Origin: a virus
Strand: one strand, 5' to 3'
DNA: 64,000 nucleotides
IMG/VR virus record: IMGVR_UViG_3300043418_000114
Span: 300,248-364,247 of that record
The notes beneath the pieces are model-generated. The model was not told the origin of the DNA. It made no database searches and saw only the letters and a list, made by a program, of their open reading frames with translations. Below, piece by piece: positions 41,595 to 50,945 of this stretch (position 1 is its first letter; every line of letters starts with the position of its first letter). A program made the translations under genes and the position numbers.

Positions 41595-41602
41595 GATAAA
41601 TA
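41595..41602 (+). promoter_or_regulatory. Late promoter octamer GATAAATA inside the biosynthetic block
   Basis: GATAAATA in the 20-nt gap after radical SAM enzyme 5, only 4 nt before the next ATG. Transcripts starting about 6 nt downstream would begin at the start codon. It suggests that at least the second half of the block can be expressed late, together with virion genes. Confidence 0.5.
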
Positions 41603-41606
41603 AAAC

Positions 41607-42917
41607 ATGGAAAAACCTATTAAGATTGTATATAGTTGGATTGGTCCACGTGGACCAATTGTCAACACTGAATTACCAAACATACTATGTTTTTCTGCCG
41701 TTGCAGAGGGTACTAATACCACATCAGGCAATTTCTGGTCCGATGATGTATGGTGGAGAATCTTTTTACCACACGATGATTATGCGTTATCATCGACTAT
41801 GGCAATTGATGAAAATGATAAATTTATCTTCCCATTCACACTTGGATGGAGAATTCCATTCAACATGTTGTTTTTTCCAAAGAGTGGCATTTTAGAATTT
41901 TCACACACTCCTGCACACATTATACATCACGTGCGATCAAACGGTGGATACTTCTTAATTGACATGTCAGCCGAAGCGTTTATCAAAGACGATCATTTGA
42001 ACGCATTGCATTCATATTTTTCATTCTACAATCATATTCCAATGGGAAAGATTATCTATCTAACAGGATGTATGAATGCCGACGAGGTATATAATAATTA
42101 CTGCGCTAGACATGGAATTCCAGAAGGCACCAGAGACCGCATCAAGATGGTATCGTTCCCAGTGTCGCAACATTCACTATCGCAAAATTTAGATTCTGTT
42201 CCTGAACCCAAGTATGATCCAACGTTTGTTCCAGAAAAGCGTTTCTTATGTTGGAATAGAAGATTCAGAAAGCATAGAAGTGCGCTGGCATTAGCATTCG
42301 AGAAATTTGGAATGATCGACAAAAGCTACTACAGTCTTGATCTAGTGGATCCAGAAAACGTATCATATCACTTTAGAAATTCCGTTGACATGTACAGTGA
42401 TCCTCAAATTGGAATCACAACTGAATTAGTAAATCAATTAATGGCCAAGTTGCCATTGGTAATCGACGGTGAAACAGAAATCAATCAGATGTGTCAAGAT
42501 TTCAATGCAAGTGCTAGAAAATTTTACACTAACAGTTTGGTCAGTGTTGTAACTGAAACTAACTTTGATGCAACAGAACTAACATTGACAGAAAAATCAT
42601 GGAAGCCTGCCAAGGAAAAGCATCCATTTATTATTGTAGGTGTGCCAGGCGCATTAAAGGCAATGCGTGAACTAGGACTAATGACATTCAGTGAATTCTG
42701 GCCAGAAGACTACGATGAAATTCAAGATCATTCAGAACGATTATATCGCATAGTTGAAATATGCAAAATAATCAATAACTGGTCTGATGCAAAGATATTG
42801 GATTTTAAACACCGAGTACAATATATTCTAGAACATAATTATACTGCACTGAAAGCCAACACGGCTTATAATGTCGCAGACGTTCTATCAAAACACATAA
42901 GAAAGACTAACCCATGA
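41607..42917 (+). CDS. Fucosyltransferase-like (GT-B type) glycosyltransferase
   Basis: 436 aa. The C-terminal half has the pattern RFLCWNRRFRKHR, SVVTETNFDATELTLTEKSW, KHPFIIVGVPG, then TFSEFWPEDYDEIQDHSERL. The T-E-x-x-F...L-T-E-K-x-x-[KR]-P...P-F-I layout resembles the nucleotide-sugar-binding C-terminal domain of alpha-1,3-fucosyltransferase-type (GT10) enzymes. The same C-terminal domain recurs, fused to a dioxygenase-like domain, at 52495. The N-terminal half (about 200 aa) is not recognised. It is followed by the epimerase gene with an ATGA overlap. Confidence 0.6.
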   Translation: MEKPIKIVYSWIGPRGPIVNTELPNILCFSAVAEGTNTTSGNFWSDDVWWRIFLPHDDYALSSTMAIDENDKFIFPFTLGWRIPFNMLFFPKSGILEFSHTPAHIIHHVRSNGGYFLIDMSAEAFIKDDHLNALHSYFSFYNHIPMGKIIYLTGCMNADEVYNNYCARHGIPEGTRDRIKMVSFPVSQHSLSQNLDSVPEPKYDPTFVPEKRFLCWNRRFRKHRSALALAFEKFGMIDKSYYSLDLVDPENVSYHFRNSVDMYSDPQIGITTELVNQLMAKLPLVIDGETEINQMCQDFNASARKFYTNSLVSVVTETNFDATELTLTEKSWKPAKEKHPFIIVGVPGALKAMRELGLMTFSEFWPEDYDEIQDHSERLYRIVEICKIINNWSDAKILDFKHRVQYILEHNYTALKANTAYNVADVLSKHIRKTNP

Positions 42918-43894
42918 AGAAAATATTAGTATGTGGTGCTGGCGGATTCATTGGCACCCATCTAGTTGAGAAACTTAAAGAGCAAGGACACTATGTTGTT
43001 GGTGTTGATTTGCACTATCCTTTGTACTGTGAGACAAAGGCTGATAAGTTTTACCTCGTCGATTTGCGAGAGCAATACAGTGTTCGTAGTTTATTTGATG
43101 AAGTCAAGTACGACGAAGTATATCAGTTAGCGGCAGACATGGGTGGAGCAGGCTATATCTTTACTGGTGAACACGATGCTGACATTATGCATAATAGTTG
43201 TCAAATCAATTTAAACATACTTGCCGAAATGGTAAAGACTGGCGTGAAGAAAGTATTCTATAGCTCAAGTGCTTGTATGTATCCAAGTCATAATCAGGAA
43301 GATCCTGATAATCCACTATTGGCAGAAGATTCGGCATATCCTGCTAATCCAGACAGTGAGTATGGATGGGAGAAACTATTCTCAGAACGATTGTACATGA
43401 CATATGCAAAGAATTATGGCATTACTGCACGTATCGCACGTTTTCACAATATCTTTGGTCCACGTGGCTCATGGAACAACGGCAAAGAAAAAGCACCTGC
43501 GGCATTGTGTCGCAAAGTGGCAATGTGCGAAAACGGTGGCATCATCGATGTATGGGGTCCAGGCAATCAAACACGTAGTTTCTTATTCATCGATGAATGC
43601 ATTGAAGGCATTCAACGAATCATGGAAAGCGATTACGACAAGCCATTGAACTTAGGTAGCACTAGAATGATTTCAATCAATCAACTAGTCTTTTTGATTG
43701 CAAAGCTGAATGGGAAAAGTGTTTCTATTCGTAACATCGATGGACCCATGGGTGTAATGGGTCGCAACAGCGACAACAAGTTAATCAAAGAAACAATTGA
43801 TTGGACACCTGACGAAGATTTAGAATCCGGCTTGGTAAAGACGTATGCATGGATTCAAGAGCAAATTGCCAATGGCGAGAAAGACGTAGAATGA
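42914..43894 (+). CDS. GDP-mannose 3,5-epimerase-like enzyme
   Basis: 326-aa short-chain dehydrogenase/epimerase. NAD-binding GAGGFIG at residues 8-14; SSSACMYP with Cys121; Y150-x-x-x-K154; KEKAPAALCRK with Lys193; GNQTRSFLFIDECIEG; GRNSDNKLIKE. Cys121 and Lys193 align in pattern and in their spacing of 72 with the acid/base Cys145 and Lys217 of plant GDP-mannose 3,5-epimerase, which makes GDP-L-galactose and GDP-L-gulose. This is the most specific enzyme call in the block and indicates that a GDP-sugar is made or remodelled. Cytoplasmic; both flanks overlap neighbours by 4 nt. Confidence 0.85.
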   Translation: MKKILVCGAGGFIGTHLVEKLKEQGHYVVGVDLHYPLYCETKADKFYLVDLREQYSVRSLFDEVKYDEVYQLAADMGGAGYIFTGEHDADIMHNSCQINLNILAEMVKTGVKKVFYSSSACMYPSHNQEDPDNPLLAEDSAYPANPDSEYGWEKLFSERLYMTYAKNYGITARIARFHNIFGPRGSWNNGKEKAPAALCRKVAMCENGGIIDVWGPGNQTRSFLFIDECIEGIQRIMESDYDKPLNLGSTRMISINQLVFLIAKLNGKSVSIRNIDGPMGVMGRNSDNKLIKETIDWTPDEDLESGLVKTYAWIQEQIANGEKDVE

Positions 43895-44766
43895 CCAAAA
43901 AGTATATCGTTGGTCTAGGATGCAGTTGGACACAAGGTGAAGGCGGATGGACAGATGAAGTTATGCGCCAGTACCCAGAAGGTCGTGTGCAAATCGCACA
44001 TCGTGGCAAAGATGATTACCATTTGCGTAAAATGGAACACGAGAATAGTTGGGTAAATGTACTGTGTCGTGATTATTTTCCAGATCACACTCCAATGAAT
44101 TTGGGTATCAAGGGAATTGGAAATGAAGCGGCAGTACGTCAACTACATTTTTGCAATAGAATTGATTGGGACAACAGCACTGGTATTATCGTACTGATGT
44201 TAAGTGGCTTTGAGCGATGGACAATGTTTAACCCACGCATACATCCTGGATTTGGTCAAGATGACTTTTATTCTAACAACGAGATAGTTCACAACAAATG
44301 GCGCACAGCATGGCCAAACGACAATGACGCAGTGACCTCAATGTATGCCAGAGAACTTTGGTCTGAGCAATTTGTTTCAGGGTTCAATATGATGGCGTTG
44401 TTGGAACTACAACTATTTGCCAAAGCACACAACTTTAAAGTAGTTGTTGCCAACGCATTTAACGATAGACCAGAAGGTATAGTAAACTACCTACGAAACA
44501 ACTTAGGATCATTAGTAGATACATTTGATTGGGAATCAGCCTATGTTCATAACACAACATCACATGTGTCAATGATGCAACACTTGGTTGGTCTAGATGA
44601 CTTAATTCCAAGAGAACACTGGGCTGGATATTATCAATTCTATCGTAGCAGATCATGGCCGGCCACGTATTTAACTAACTGCGATGGAGCACATCCTACA
44701 ATCGAAGGATATAAGGCAATCAGTGAAGAACTTGCCAAGTTTATCAGATTGCGCGGCTATGTATAA
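43891..44766 (+). CDS. SGNH/GDSL-type hydrolase 1
   Basis: 291 aa from the ATG at 43891, which overlaps the epimerase stop; an earlier in-frame ATG (43849) would sit inside the epimerase gene. Block I is GLGCSWTQGEGG (nucleophile Ser in G-C-S), block II/III is NLGIKGIGNEAA, block V is DGAHPTIEGY with the Asp/His pair. SGNH enzymes hydrolyse or transfer O-acyl groups on sugars or lipids. In this setting O-acetyl (or other acyl) editing of a glycan is a reasonable inference. First of four in the block. Confidence 0.75.
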   Translation: MTKKYIVGLGCSWTQGEGGWTDEVMRQYPEGRVQIAHRGKDDYHLRKMEHENSWVNVLCRDYFPDHTPMNLGIKGIGNEAAVRQLHFCNRIDWDNSTGIIVLMLSGFERWTMFNPRIHPGFGQDDFYSNNEIVHNKWRTAWPNDNDAVTSMYARELWSEQFVSGFNMMALLELQLFAKAHNFKVVVANAFNDRPEGIVNYLRNNLGSLVDTFDWESAYVHNTTSHVSMMQHLVGLDDLIPREHWAGYYQFYRSRSWPATYLTNCDGAHPTIEGYKAISEELAKFIRLRGYV

Positions 44767-46681
44767 GAAGAAAATTAGTTTTGTCAACCCAAATTTTCAG
44801 CAAGGACCAAAAGAGTTCAATGCGTATTATTTGCCATATAGCCCTGCTATACTATGGTCTTATGTAGCACAATTTGAAAACATTACTGACGAATATGAGC
44901 TAGGTGAATTCATCTGGCGTAGAGATTTAATTGAAGATGCAGTAGCAAGATTGAAGGATCATGCTATTGTGGGATTCAGTACCTATATTTGGAATCGTAG
45001 TTATAATGCAGTGCTAGCACGTGAGTTAAAGAAAGCCAACCCAGACATTCTTATTCTTGCAGGTGGACCTGAGTACCCAATTGAGAAGCCTAACTTCTTT
45101 AAGACGTACCCATTCATTGATATTTGTGCTAAGTTAGAAGGGGAAAAATCATTCAAGCGAATACTTGAACACTTTTTAACCGACAAAGACTACACAAAGA
45201 TTCCAGGTCTATTGATTAATGACAATGGCAAGACTATTGATACTGGCGATGCAGTGCGTATAGACGACTTAGACACGATACCAAGTCCATATCTAACAGA
45301 CGTATTCAAGCCACTCATGGACAAACATCCTGAGATACGATGGAATGCTACACTAGAGACAAACAGAGGTTGCCCATACGCATGTACATTCTGTGACTGG
45401 GGTTCACTGACGTACAACAAAGTCAAGAAGTTTGACTTAGAACGTGTGTATGCTGAATTAGAATGGATCGGTAAGAACAAGTGTGATTTCGTTTCACTAA
45501 CTGATGCAAACTTTGGCATCTTCCCTGAGCGTGATAGTTTGATTGCTGATAAACTGATTGCCGTACAAAAAGAATACGACAATCCAAAAGCATACACGAT
45601 TGCATGGGCAAAGAATCAAAAGCGTGAAGTTGTGGAGATTGTACGCAAGTTGATTTACGAGGGTGGTTCTAAGATGGGACTTAACCTGAGTGTGCAATCA
45701 ATGGATGACAATGTACTTGAAATCATCAAGCGTAAGAATCTTGAAATGAACAAGATTACCGAAGTGTTTGAAATGTGTGAAGAATACAACATTCCATTAT
45801 ACACTGAATTGATTCTAGGATTACCTGGCGAGACATTGGAAACTTGGAAAGATAACTTCTACAAGTTGTACAAAGCAGGTAATCATACCGGTATTACCGT
45901 GTATCAGGCACAGTTACTAGAGAACGCTGAAATGAACTTGTTGCAACGCAAACTCTACAAACTAGAAGGTCGCATCGTATATGACTATCTAGTTGGTACG
46001 TACAATGAGCATGAGTTAAAAGAGGGCATTGAAGTTATTGTATCAACAAAAGACATGCCATTCGACAAAATGGTTGAAGCACAAGTGTTTAGTTGGTTTA
46101 TGAATACGTTCCATATCAATGGCATCACAAACTATATCAGTCGCTTTCTTGAAAAGTACAGTAACGTAGAGTACGAAGTATTCTACGGCAAACTTCTAGA
46201 GCATATCAAACAAGACGAATGGTTTGCAAGCGAGATTAAGCGCATAGAAGAACACTATAGCAATTGGACAACACACGGTCGCATTGACCACGAACCAATT
46301 CAAGGCATCGAGATTCATGGGTGGAACTTGATTCATAGTACACTGATTAATTTGCATGGCCAAGGTAAACACACGCATGTGTTCGATATCGTAGAAGACT
46401 TCACAAAGCAATTCAAATTGCCTGATGATATCTTTGCAGAATTGATGACACTGCAACGTACATTCTTAGTAGACCATAACAGTATTCAGCAATACCCAAA
46501 AACGCTATCATTCAAGCATGATATCCTAGGATATATTCAAACGAATATGGAACTGGACAAAGATGCAAGTTATGAGTTTGAGTTCCCGGAAGATAAAACA
46601 ATGAGTTTGCAAAGATTCTGCGAACAGATTTTCTTTGCTAGACGTAGAAACTTTGGCAAGTCTTGGATAACAAGGAAATAA
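44759..46681 (+). CDS. B12-binding-type radical SAM enzyme A
   Basis: 640 aa from the ATG at 44759, overlapping the previous stop by 8 nt; the longer in-frame start at 44684 lies inside the SGNH gene. Residues about 30-140 form a Rossmann-like domain as in cobalamin-binding radical SAM proteins (VGFSTYIWNRSYN, ILAGGPEYP, CAKLEGEKSF). Radical SAM core from about 195: CPYACTFC (C205, C209, C212), then VSLTDANFGIFP, LNLSVQSMDD and ELILGLPGETLETW. The last 220 residues are a helical extension. Members of this class often methylate unactivated carbons; the substrate here is unknown. Confidence 0.8.
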   Translation: MYKKKISFVNPNFQQGPKEFNAYYLPYSPAILWSYVAQFENITDEYELGEFIWRRDLIEDAVARLKDHAIVGFSTYIWNRSYNAVLARELKKANPDILILAGGPEYPIEKPNFFKTYPFIDICAKLEGEKSFKRILEHFLTDKDYTKIPGLLINDNGKTIDTGDAVRIDDLDTIPSPYLTDVFKPLMDKHPEIRWNATLETNRGCPYACTFCDWGSLTYNKVKKFDLERVYAELEWIGKNKCDFVSLTDANFGIFPERDSLIADKLIAVQKEYDNPKAYTIAWAKNQKREVVEIVRKLIYEGGSKMGLNLSVQSMDDNVLEIIKRKNLEMNKITEVFEMCEEYNIPLYTELILGLPGETLETWKDNFYKLYKAGNHTGITVYQAQLLENAEMNLLQRKLYKLEGRIVYDYLVGTYNEHELKEGIEVIVSTKDMPFDKMVEAQVFSWFMNTFHINGITNYISRFLEKYSNVEYEVFYGKLLEHIKQDEWFASEIKRIEEHYSNWTTHGRIDHEPIQGIEIHGWNLIHSTLINLHGQGKHTHVFDIVEDFTKQFKLPDDIFAELMTLQRTFLVDHNSIQQYPKTLSFKHDILGYIQTNMELDKDASYEFEFPEDKTMSLQRFCEQIFFARRRNFGKSWITRK

Positions 46682-46682
46682 G

Positions 46683-47453
46683 ATGATTGTTGACTGGAAA
46701 AAGTACAACAGATTTTTCGCATTTGGATGTAGCTATACCAAATATATGTGGCCAACATGGGCAGATGTTGTATCTAAAACAATGCCAAATGCTGAGTTCT
46801 ATAACTTAGGCAAATCAGGTGGCGGTAACCCCCTCATATCGTATAGAGTTGCAGAAGCAAATAATAGATTTAAGTTCACTGATACTGATTTGATAATGAT
46901 CATGTTTTCTTCATATACTCGTGAAGATAGATGGGTAGAATCATCTTGGCAAAGTTTCGGGAACGTGTATCAAAATAGTTACTATGGTGATGCATGGTGT
47001 AGAAAATATGCAGATGAACGAGGATATATGATTCGTGACGCCGCCGTTATTGATATGACACTCAAGTATGTTGATAGTATGCCATGTGATTCTTATAGCA
47101 TGTTGAGTGTTCCATTCGTGACTGAGGTGGAAGATAACAACAGCGGTGTAACACCAGAAGATATAGCTACACTATACAAGGACACATTTGGTCGATTTAA
47201 ACCATCGTTCAAAGAATTAGAAATAATGCCAAACCCAGTTCTGGACTATAGTGGATTTCAAGATGGACATCCTGCTACGATTCGTCACTATAATTATCTA
47301 AGTAAATTGGGATTTGCACTTTCGGATGCATCCAAACAATTCGCAGACGAATCTACTGAAATATTGAAAACAATAAAGGCACGTAATCTAGTGCCAACTT
47401 ATTTTCCTGAACAAGACAACATGATTTCACTCACTGATAGGATAATGTTTTGA
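46683..47453 (+). CDS. SGNH-type hydrolase-like protein 2
   Basis: 256 aa, with an AAGGAA ribosome-binding site 5 nt before the ATG. Block I FFAFGCSYTKY, a GKSGGGNP loop for block II/III, and FQDGHPATIRHYNYL for the Asp/His block (here D-x-H rather than the usual D-x-x-H). The Ser, Gly/Asn and His positions fit the SGNH fold, but the altered last block leaves activity uncertain. Similar in plan to the other three SGNH genes of the block but diverged. Confidence 0.6.
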   Translation: MIVDWKKYNRFFAFGCSYTKYMWPTWADVVSKTMPNAEFYNLGKSGGGNPLISYRVAEANNRFKFTDTDLIMIMFSSYTREDRWVESSWQSFGNVYQNSYYGDAWCRKYADERGYMIRDAAVIDMTLKYVDSMPCDSYSMLSVPFVTEVEDNNSGVTPEDIATLYKDTFGRFKPSFKELEIMPNPVLDYSGFQDGHPATIRHYNYLSKLGFALSDASKQFADESTEILKTIKARNLVPTYFPEQDNMISLTDRIMF

Positions 47454-48631
47454 AGAAGCGCATCGCTATGATTGGTGTAGGCAAGCTAGGCAAAGACTGT
47501 GCCGAAGTTATGTCTGAACACAATGACGTTGTTGGATATGACGTTGAACAGGTAGATGCCACATTTCCAATGTGTGATACTGTCGAGCAGGCAGTAAAGG
47601 ATAGAGATATTATTTTTGTAGCAGTTCCAACTCCACATGATTCGATATACGGTGGAGAATCTCCAACTAGTCATTTGCCAAATAAGGACTTCGACTACAC
47701 AATTGCTACTGATGTTTTAACGGAGATTAACCGACACGTTAATGAAAGTCAATTGGTTGTCCTCATCAGCACCGTGCTACCCGGAACAGTACGCCGCTTC
47801 CTCGAACCCTGTATCACTAACGCAAGGTTCATTTACAACCCTTACCTAATAGCTATGGGTACCGTAAAACAGGATATTGTTAACCCAGAGATGGTTATCA
47901 TTGGCACGAAAAATGGTAGCCTTACTGGTGATGCTAGTGAACTAGTTGACTTTTATAAAGTGTTTGTTAACCCTGACACTCGTTTCGAGGTAGGTACATG
48001 GGACGAAGCAGAAGCTATTAAGATATTCTATAACACATTCATCAGTACTAAGATAGCACTGGTAAACATGATACAAGACGTTGCAGAAAAGAATGGCAAT
48101 ATGAATGTGGACGTAGTTACAAACGCATTAGCTAAGTCTACCCAGCGTATCATGGGTCCTCAGTACATGACTGCTGGCATGGGCGATGGTGGTTCATGTC
48201 ATCCTAGAGACAACATCGCACTGAGACATTTGGCTAGTAGATTGAATTTAGGTTACGATTTGTTCGATTCAATCATGAGAGCTAGAGAAGTTCAAGCAGA
48301 AAATCTAGCACTCAAATGTATATCCAATGGCAAAAGAGTTACAATTGTTGGCAAAGCGTATAAGCCTGGAGTACCATACACCAATGGTAGTTCAAGTCTG
48401 TTAGTTGGACACTACATTGAGCATCATGGTGGCACAGTAAACTACTATGATGTGAATACTGGTGATAGTGAATTTGCAACAGACTCAGATGTATATCTGA
48501 TTGGGTATTGGGAAGAATATGTAAATCGAATCAACTTCCCGCCACATGCAGTTGTGATTGATCCATGGAGAAAACTATCACCAGAGCAACACTCAGGTGA
48601 GATTATCTATTACGGTAATACTAGAAAATAA
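47450..48631 (+). CDS. UDP-glucose/GDP-mannose dehydrogenase family enzyme
   Basis: 393 aa from a TTG start overlapping the previous stop (TTGA), with AGGA 7 nt upstream. NAD-binding GVGKLG (residues 9-14), FVAVPTP, STVLPGT, a NTFISTKIALVN helix with the catalytic Lys201, and GDGGSCHPRDN with the nucleophilic Cys250; the C-terminal domain has VGKAYKPGVPYTNGSSSL. All key residues of four-electron nucleotide-sugar 6-dehydrogenases are present. It would make a sugar uronate from an NDP-sugar. With the epimerase it supplies unusual sugar donors. Confidence 0.85.
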   Translation: MKKRIAMIGVGKLGKDCAEVMSEHNDVVGYDVEQVDATFPMCDTVEQAVKDRDIIFVAVPTPHDSIYGGESPTSHLPNKDFDYTIATDVLTEINRHVNESQLVVLISTVLPGTVRRFLEPCITNARFIYNPYLIAMGTVKQDIVNPEMVIIGTKNGSLTGDASELVDFYKVFVNPDTRFEVGTWDEAEAIKIFYNTFISTKIALVNMIQDVAEKNGNMNVDVVTNALAKSTQRIMGPQYMTAGMGDGGSCHPRDNIALRHLASRLNLGYDLFDSIMRAREVQAENLALKCISNGKRVTIVGKAYKPGVPYTNGSSSLLVGHYIEHHGGTVNYYDVNTGDSEFATDSDVYLIGYWEEYVNRINFPPHAVVIDPWRKLSPEQHSGEIIYYGNTRK

Positions 48632-48636
48632 CGCTA

Positions 48637-48665
48637 TTGCTTTTTTCTCTTAAATATCATATAAT
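48637..48665 (+). promoter_or_regulatory. Sigma70-type promoter before B12 radical SAM enzyme B
   Basis: TATAAT at 48660-48665 with TTGCTT 17 nt upstream (48637-48642), in the only real gap (58 nt) of the second half of the block. CTTAAAT/ATTTAAG form a 7-bp inverted repeat over the -10, which could be an operator or hairpin. Confidence 0.55.
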
Positions 48666-48689
48666 TTAAGAAGATAAAGGAGCTTGTTT

Positions 48690-50945
48690 TTGGATTTCAA
48701 TTTAAAATCACTTGCGGTTGATGAATTAAAACCGAAGGAACGTCCCACAGAGGACATTGCAGATGCTCGTCATCGTAGTATGATGGAAGCAATTGCACCG
48801 TATGCTAAGAAATCTGTACAAAAAAACTTAACTCCAGTTTACGTAAACTACAAAACTCGTAGCACTAAACTAGCATTGGTTCTATGCCCAGAATGGAGCC
48901 CTCATATGCCACCATTCAGTCTTGCTAGACTAAGTGGCGTTGCAAAGAGTGCTGGTTATGAAACTCACATCATGGACTTGAACGTGAAAGCGTACAATGC
49001 ATATCGTGATGATTGGTCAGTTAACAACAAACTACCGTTTAGACTGTGGGATCCAAGTGCATCATGGCATTGGCTAGGTGATACCTATCTGAAAGATATT
49101 CACCCTGTACTTGAACCTATCTTATCTGAGGCAGTAGATCAGATCGTAGAGATGAATCCAGATGTAGTTGGTTTCTCGGTATATTACATCAGTGAAGAAC
49201 CAACTAAGTGGATGTGTCAAGAGATTAAACGCAGAGCGCCACACATCAAGATCGCAGTTGGTGGTCCAAACGTACACAAGAGTTGGTTCAAGATTGAAGA
49301 CTACTATGATTACGTTGTAGTGGGTGAGGGTGAAGCTAACTTACTTGTCATGCTCGATGAAATCGAAGACAAGAAAGAAGTAGAGTATCCTCGCATTCTA
49401 ACACAACCAGAAGAAGAACGAATTAACATTAACGGGCTACCAATGCCTGATTATGAATCAATCGACTTTAACCTATACGAGTTGCCAAACGGCGTTAACT
49501 CAGAGATTAGTCGAGGCTGTACAGCTAAGTGTACATTCTGTGAAGAAACTCACTTCTGGAAATATCGTCAACGTCAAGCAGTTGACTTGATTGATGAAAT
49601 CGAATGGTTGTACTACAACAAGGGCACAGATATTATCTGGTTCATTGACAGTCTTATCAATGGCAACCCTAAAGAACTACGTGCATTCGCATTAGCACTC
49701 AAAGAAAAGAATTTGAAAGTTCGTTGGACTGGCTATGCTCGTTGTGATGGCCGCATGGACTATGAATATCTCAAAGACTTGGCCGATGGTGGTTGTATTA
49801 TGTTCAACTTTGGTGTTGAATCAGGTTCGCAAAAAGTACTTGATGATATGGCCAAAGGTGTAACCATTGCAGAGATGGAACAGAACTTCATCGACTGTAA
49901 GAAAGTTGGCATCTATTGCGCTACTAATTGGATTGTTGGATTCCCGACAGAAGATTACCAAGACTATGCAGATAGCATGACGTTGCTATGGCGTATGCGT
50001 AATAACAATATCAACAACGCTGGTCTAGGTGTCGGATATGGCCTAGGTCCTGAGACAATTGTAGGTCAACACCCACACAAGTTCAACATCAGTTGGCACA
50101 AGTATCAAGGACATTGGATTACTAAAGATTTGTCACGTGGCGGCACACATCTAATGATGCGTGTTAAAACATGGCACATGTTTGCTGACTTCCTACAGGG
50201 TTGTACCGAAGTGCCTATTGGATATCCTGTACGACATGCATTAGCAAAAGAACATTACAAAGTAACATTCGATGATCCTACAGTGATGAATGAAATCGAA
50301 TATGAAAAGTTTGACTATAACATAATCAAAGACAATGGAACTCCATTTGCCGATCAGTTGGTAAATGAAATGTGGCCGTTCTTTAGAATGTTGTGGAAGT
50401 GCAGAGGCGGATACGAAGCAGAAGTTAAGTTTAATCCAGAGATTGACTTGCGAGAATTTGGCCAGCAGTTTGGCCCTGGTATGTTCAACGCAGTGTTCAA
50501 GTTCAAGATCGATGCCGCAGGTAAATGGTCTGCTGACTTTGATATTGATTTTAAACAGATTGATAATCCATTTGATGATAGATTGCCACCGCCAGAAGGA
50601 CGCAAAGGTCCGTTCTATGCACAAGACTATTCTCGTTTACAAAGCAACACTAGCAAACGTGCTAGAAAGCTAGCAAAGCCTGAATGGGACATTGAAGAAG
50701 GTCGTAGTGGTACTGACTTTGGCGCATTACTTGATGAGGAAGCACACTTGAACGCTACAGTAGATTTTACATTCAATCTACAGTGGGCAGGTACTGGTGA
50801 TTGGGGAGACTTTGCAAACTATCAAGTTGAAGTTAGTAAAGTCAAACGTGAAGTGATGCCAGAAAAAGAAGTGATGCATTCACCCGAGATCATATCTATT
50901 CCTCTATCTGACATTAAACGTAAACGTCCACAATTTCCAGTATGA
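48690..50945 (+). CDS. B12-binding-type radical SAM enzyme B
   Basis: 751 aa. The start is chosen as the TTG at 48690 because AAAGGAG (48676-48682) lies 7 nt upstream; the TTG at 48684 would be one base from it. A cobalamin-domain-like region (about 60-225: LALVLCPEWSPHMPPFSLAR, VGFSVYYIS, AVGGPNVHKSW, VVVGEGEANL) precedes the radical SAM core, CTAKCTFC at 277-284, then FGVESGSQKVLDDMAKG and NWIVGFPTEDYQDY. The C-terminal 240 residues are an unrecognised beta-rich extension. Likely a radical methylase or other B12-dependent C-C chemistry; substrate unknown. Confidence 0.8.
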   Translation: MDFNLKSLAVDELKPKERPTEDIADARHRSMMEAIAPYAKKSVQKNLTPVYVNYKTRSTKLALVLCPEWSPHMPPFSLARLSGVAKSAGYETHIMDLNVKAYNAYRDDWSVNNKLPFRLWDPSASWHWLGDTYLKDIHPVLEPILSEAVDQIVEMNPDVVGFSVYYISEEPTKWMCQEIKRRAPHIKIAVGGPNVHKSWFKIEDYYDYVVVGEGEANLLVMLDEIEDKKEVEYPRILTQPEEERININGLPMPDYESIDFNLYELPNGVNSEISRGCTAKCTFCEETHFWKYRQRQAVDLIDEIEWLYYNKGTDIIWFIDSLINGNPKELRAFALALKEKNLKVRWTGYARCDGRMDYEYLKDLADGGCIMFNFGVESGSQKVLDDMAKGVTIAEMEQNFIDCKKVGIYCATNWIVGFPTEDYQDYADSMTLLWRMRNNNINNAGLGVGYGLGPETIVGQHPHKFNISWHKYQGHWITKDLSRGGTHLMMRVKTWHMFADFLQGCTEVPIGYPVRHALAKEHYKVTFDDPTVMNEIEYEKFDYNIIKDNGTPFADQLVNEMWPFFRMLWKCRGGYEAEVKFNPEIDLREFGQQFGPGMFNAVFKFKIDAAGKWSADFDIDFKQIDNPFDDRLPPPEGRKGPFYAQDYSRLQSNTSKRARKLAKPEWDIEEGRSGTDFGALLDEEAHLNATVDFTFNLQWAGTGDWGDFANYQVEVSKVKREVMPEKEVMHSPEIISIPLSDIKRKRPQFPV

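Noticed and set aside
43849-43890. Extended N-terminus for SGNH hydrolase 1
   Set aside because: It would overlap the epimerase gene by 46 nt and give an Arg-rich leader; the ATG at 43891 starts exactly at the first core strand and overlaps the stop as ATGA.
44684-44758. Extended N-terminus for B12 radical SAM enzyme A
   Set aside because: Lies inside the SGNH gene; the ATG at 44759 begins directly before the first core strand.
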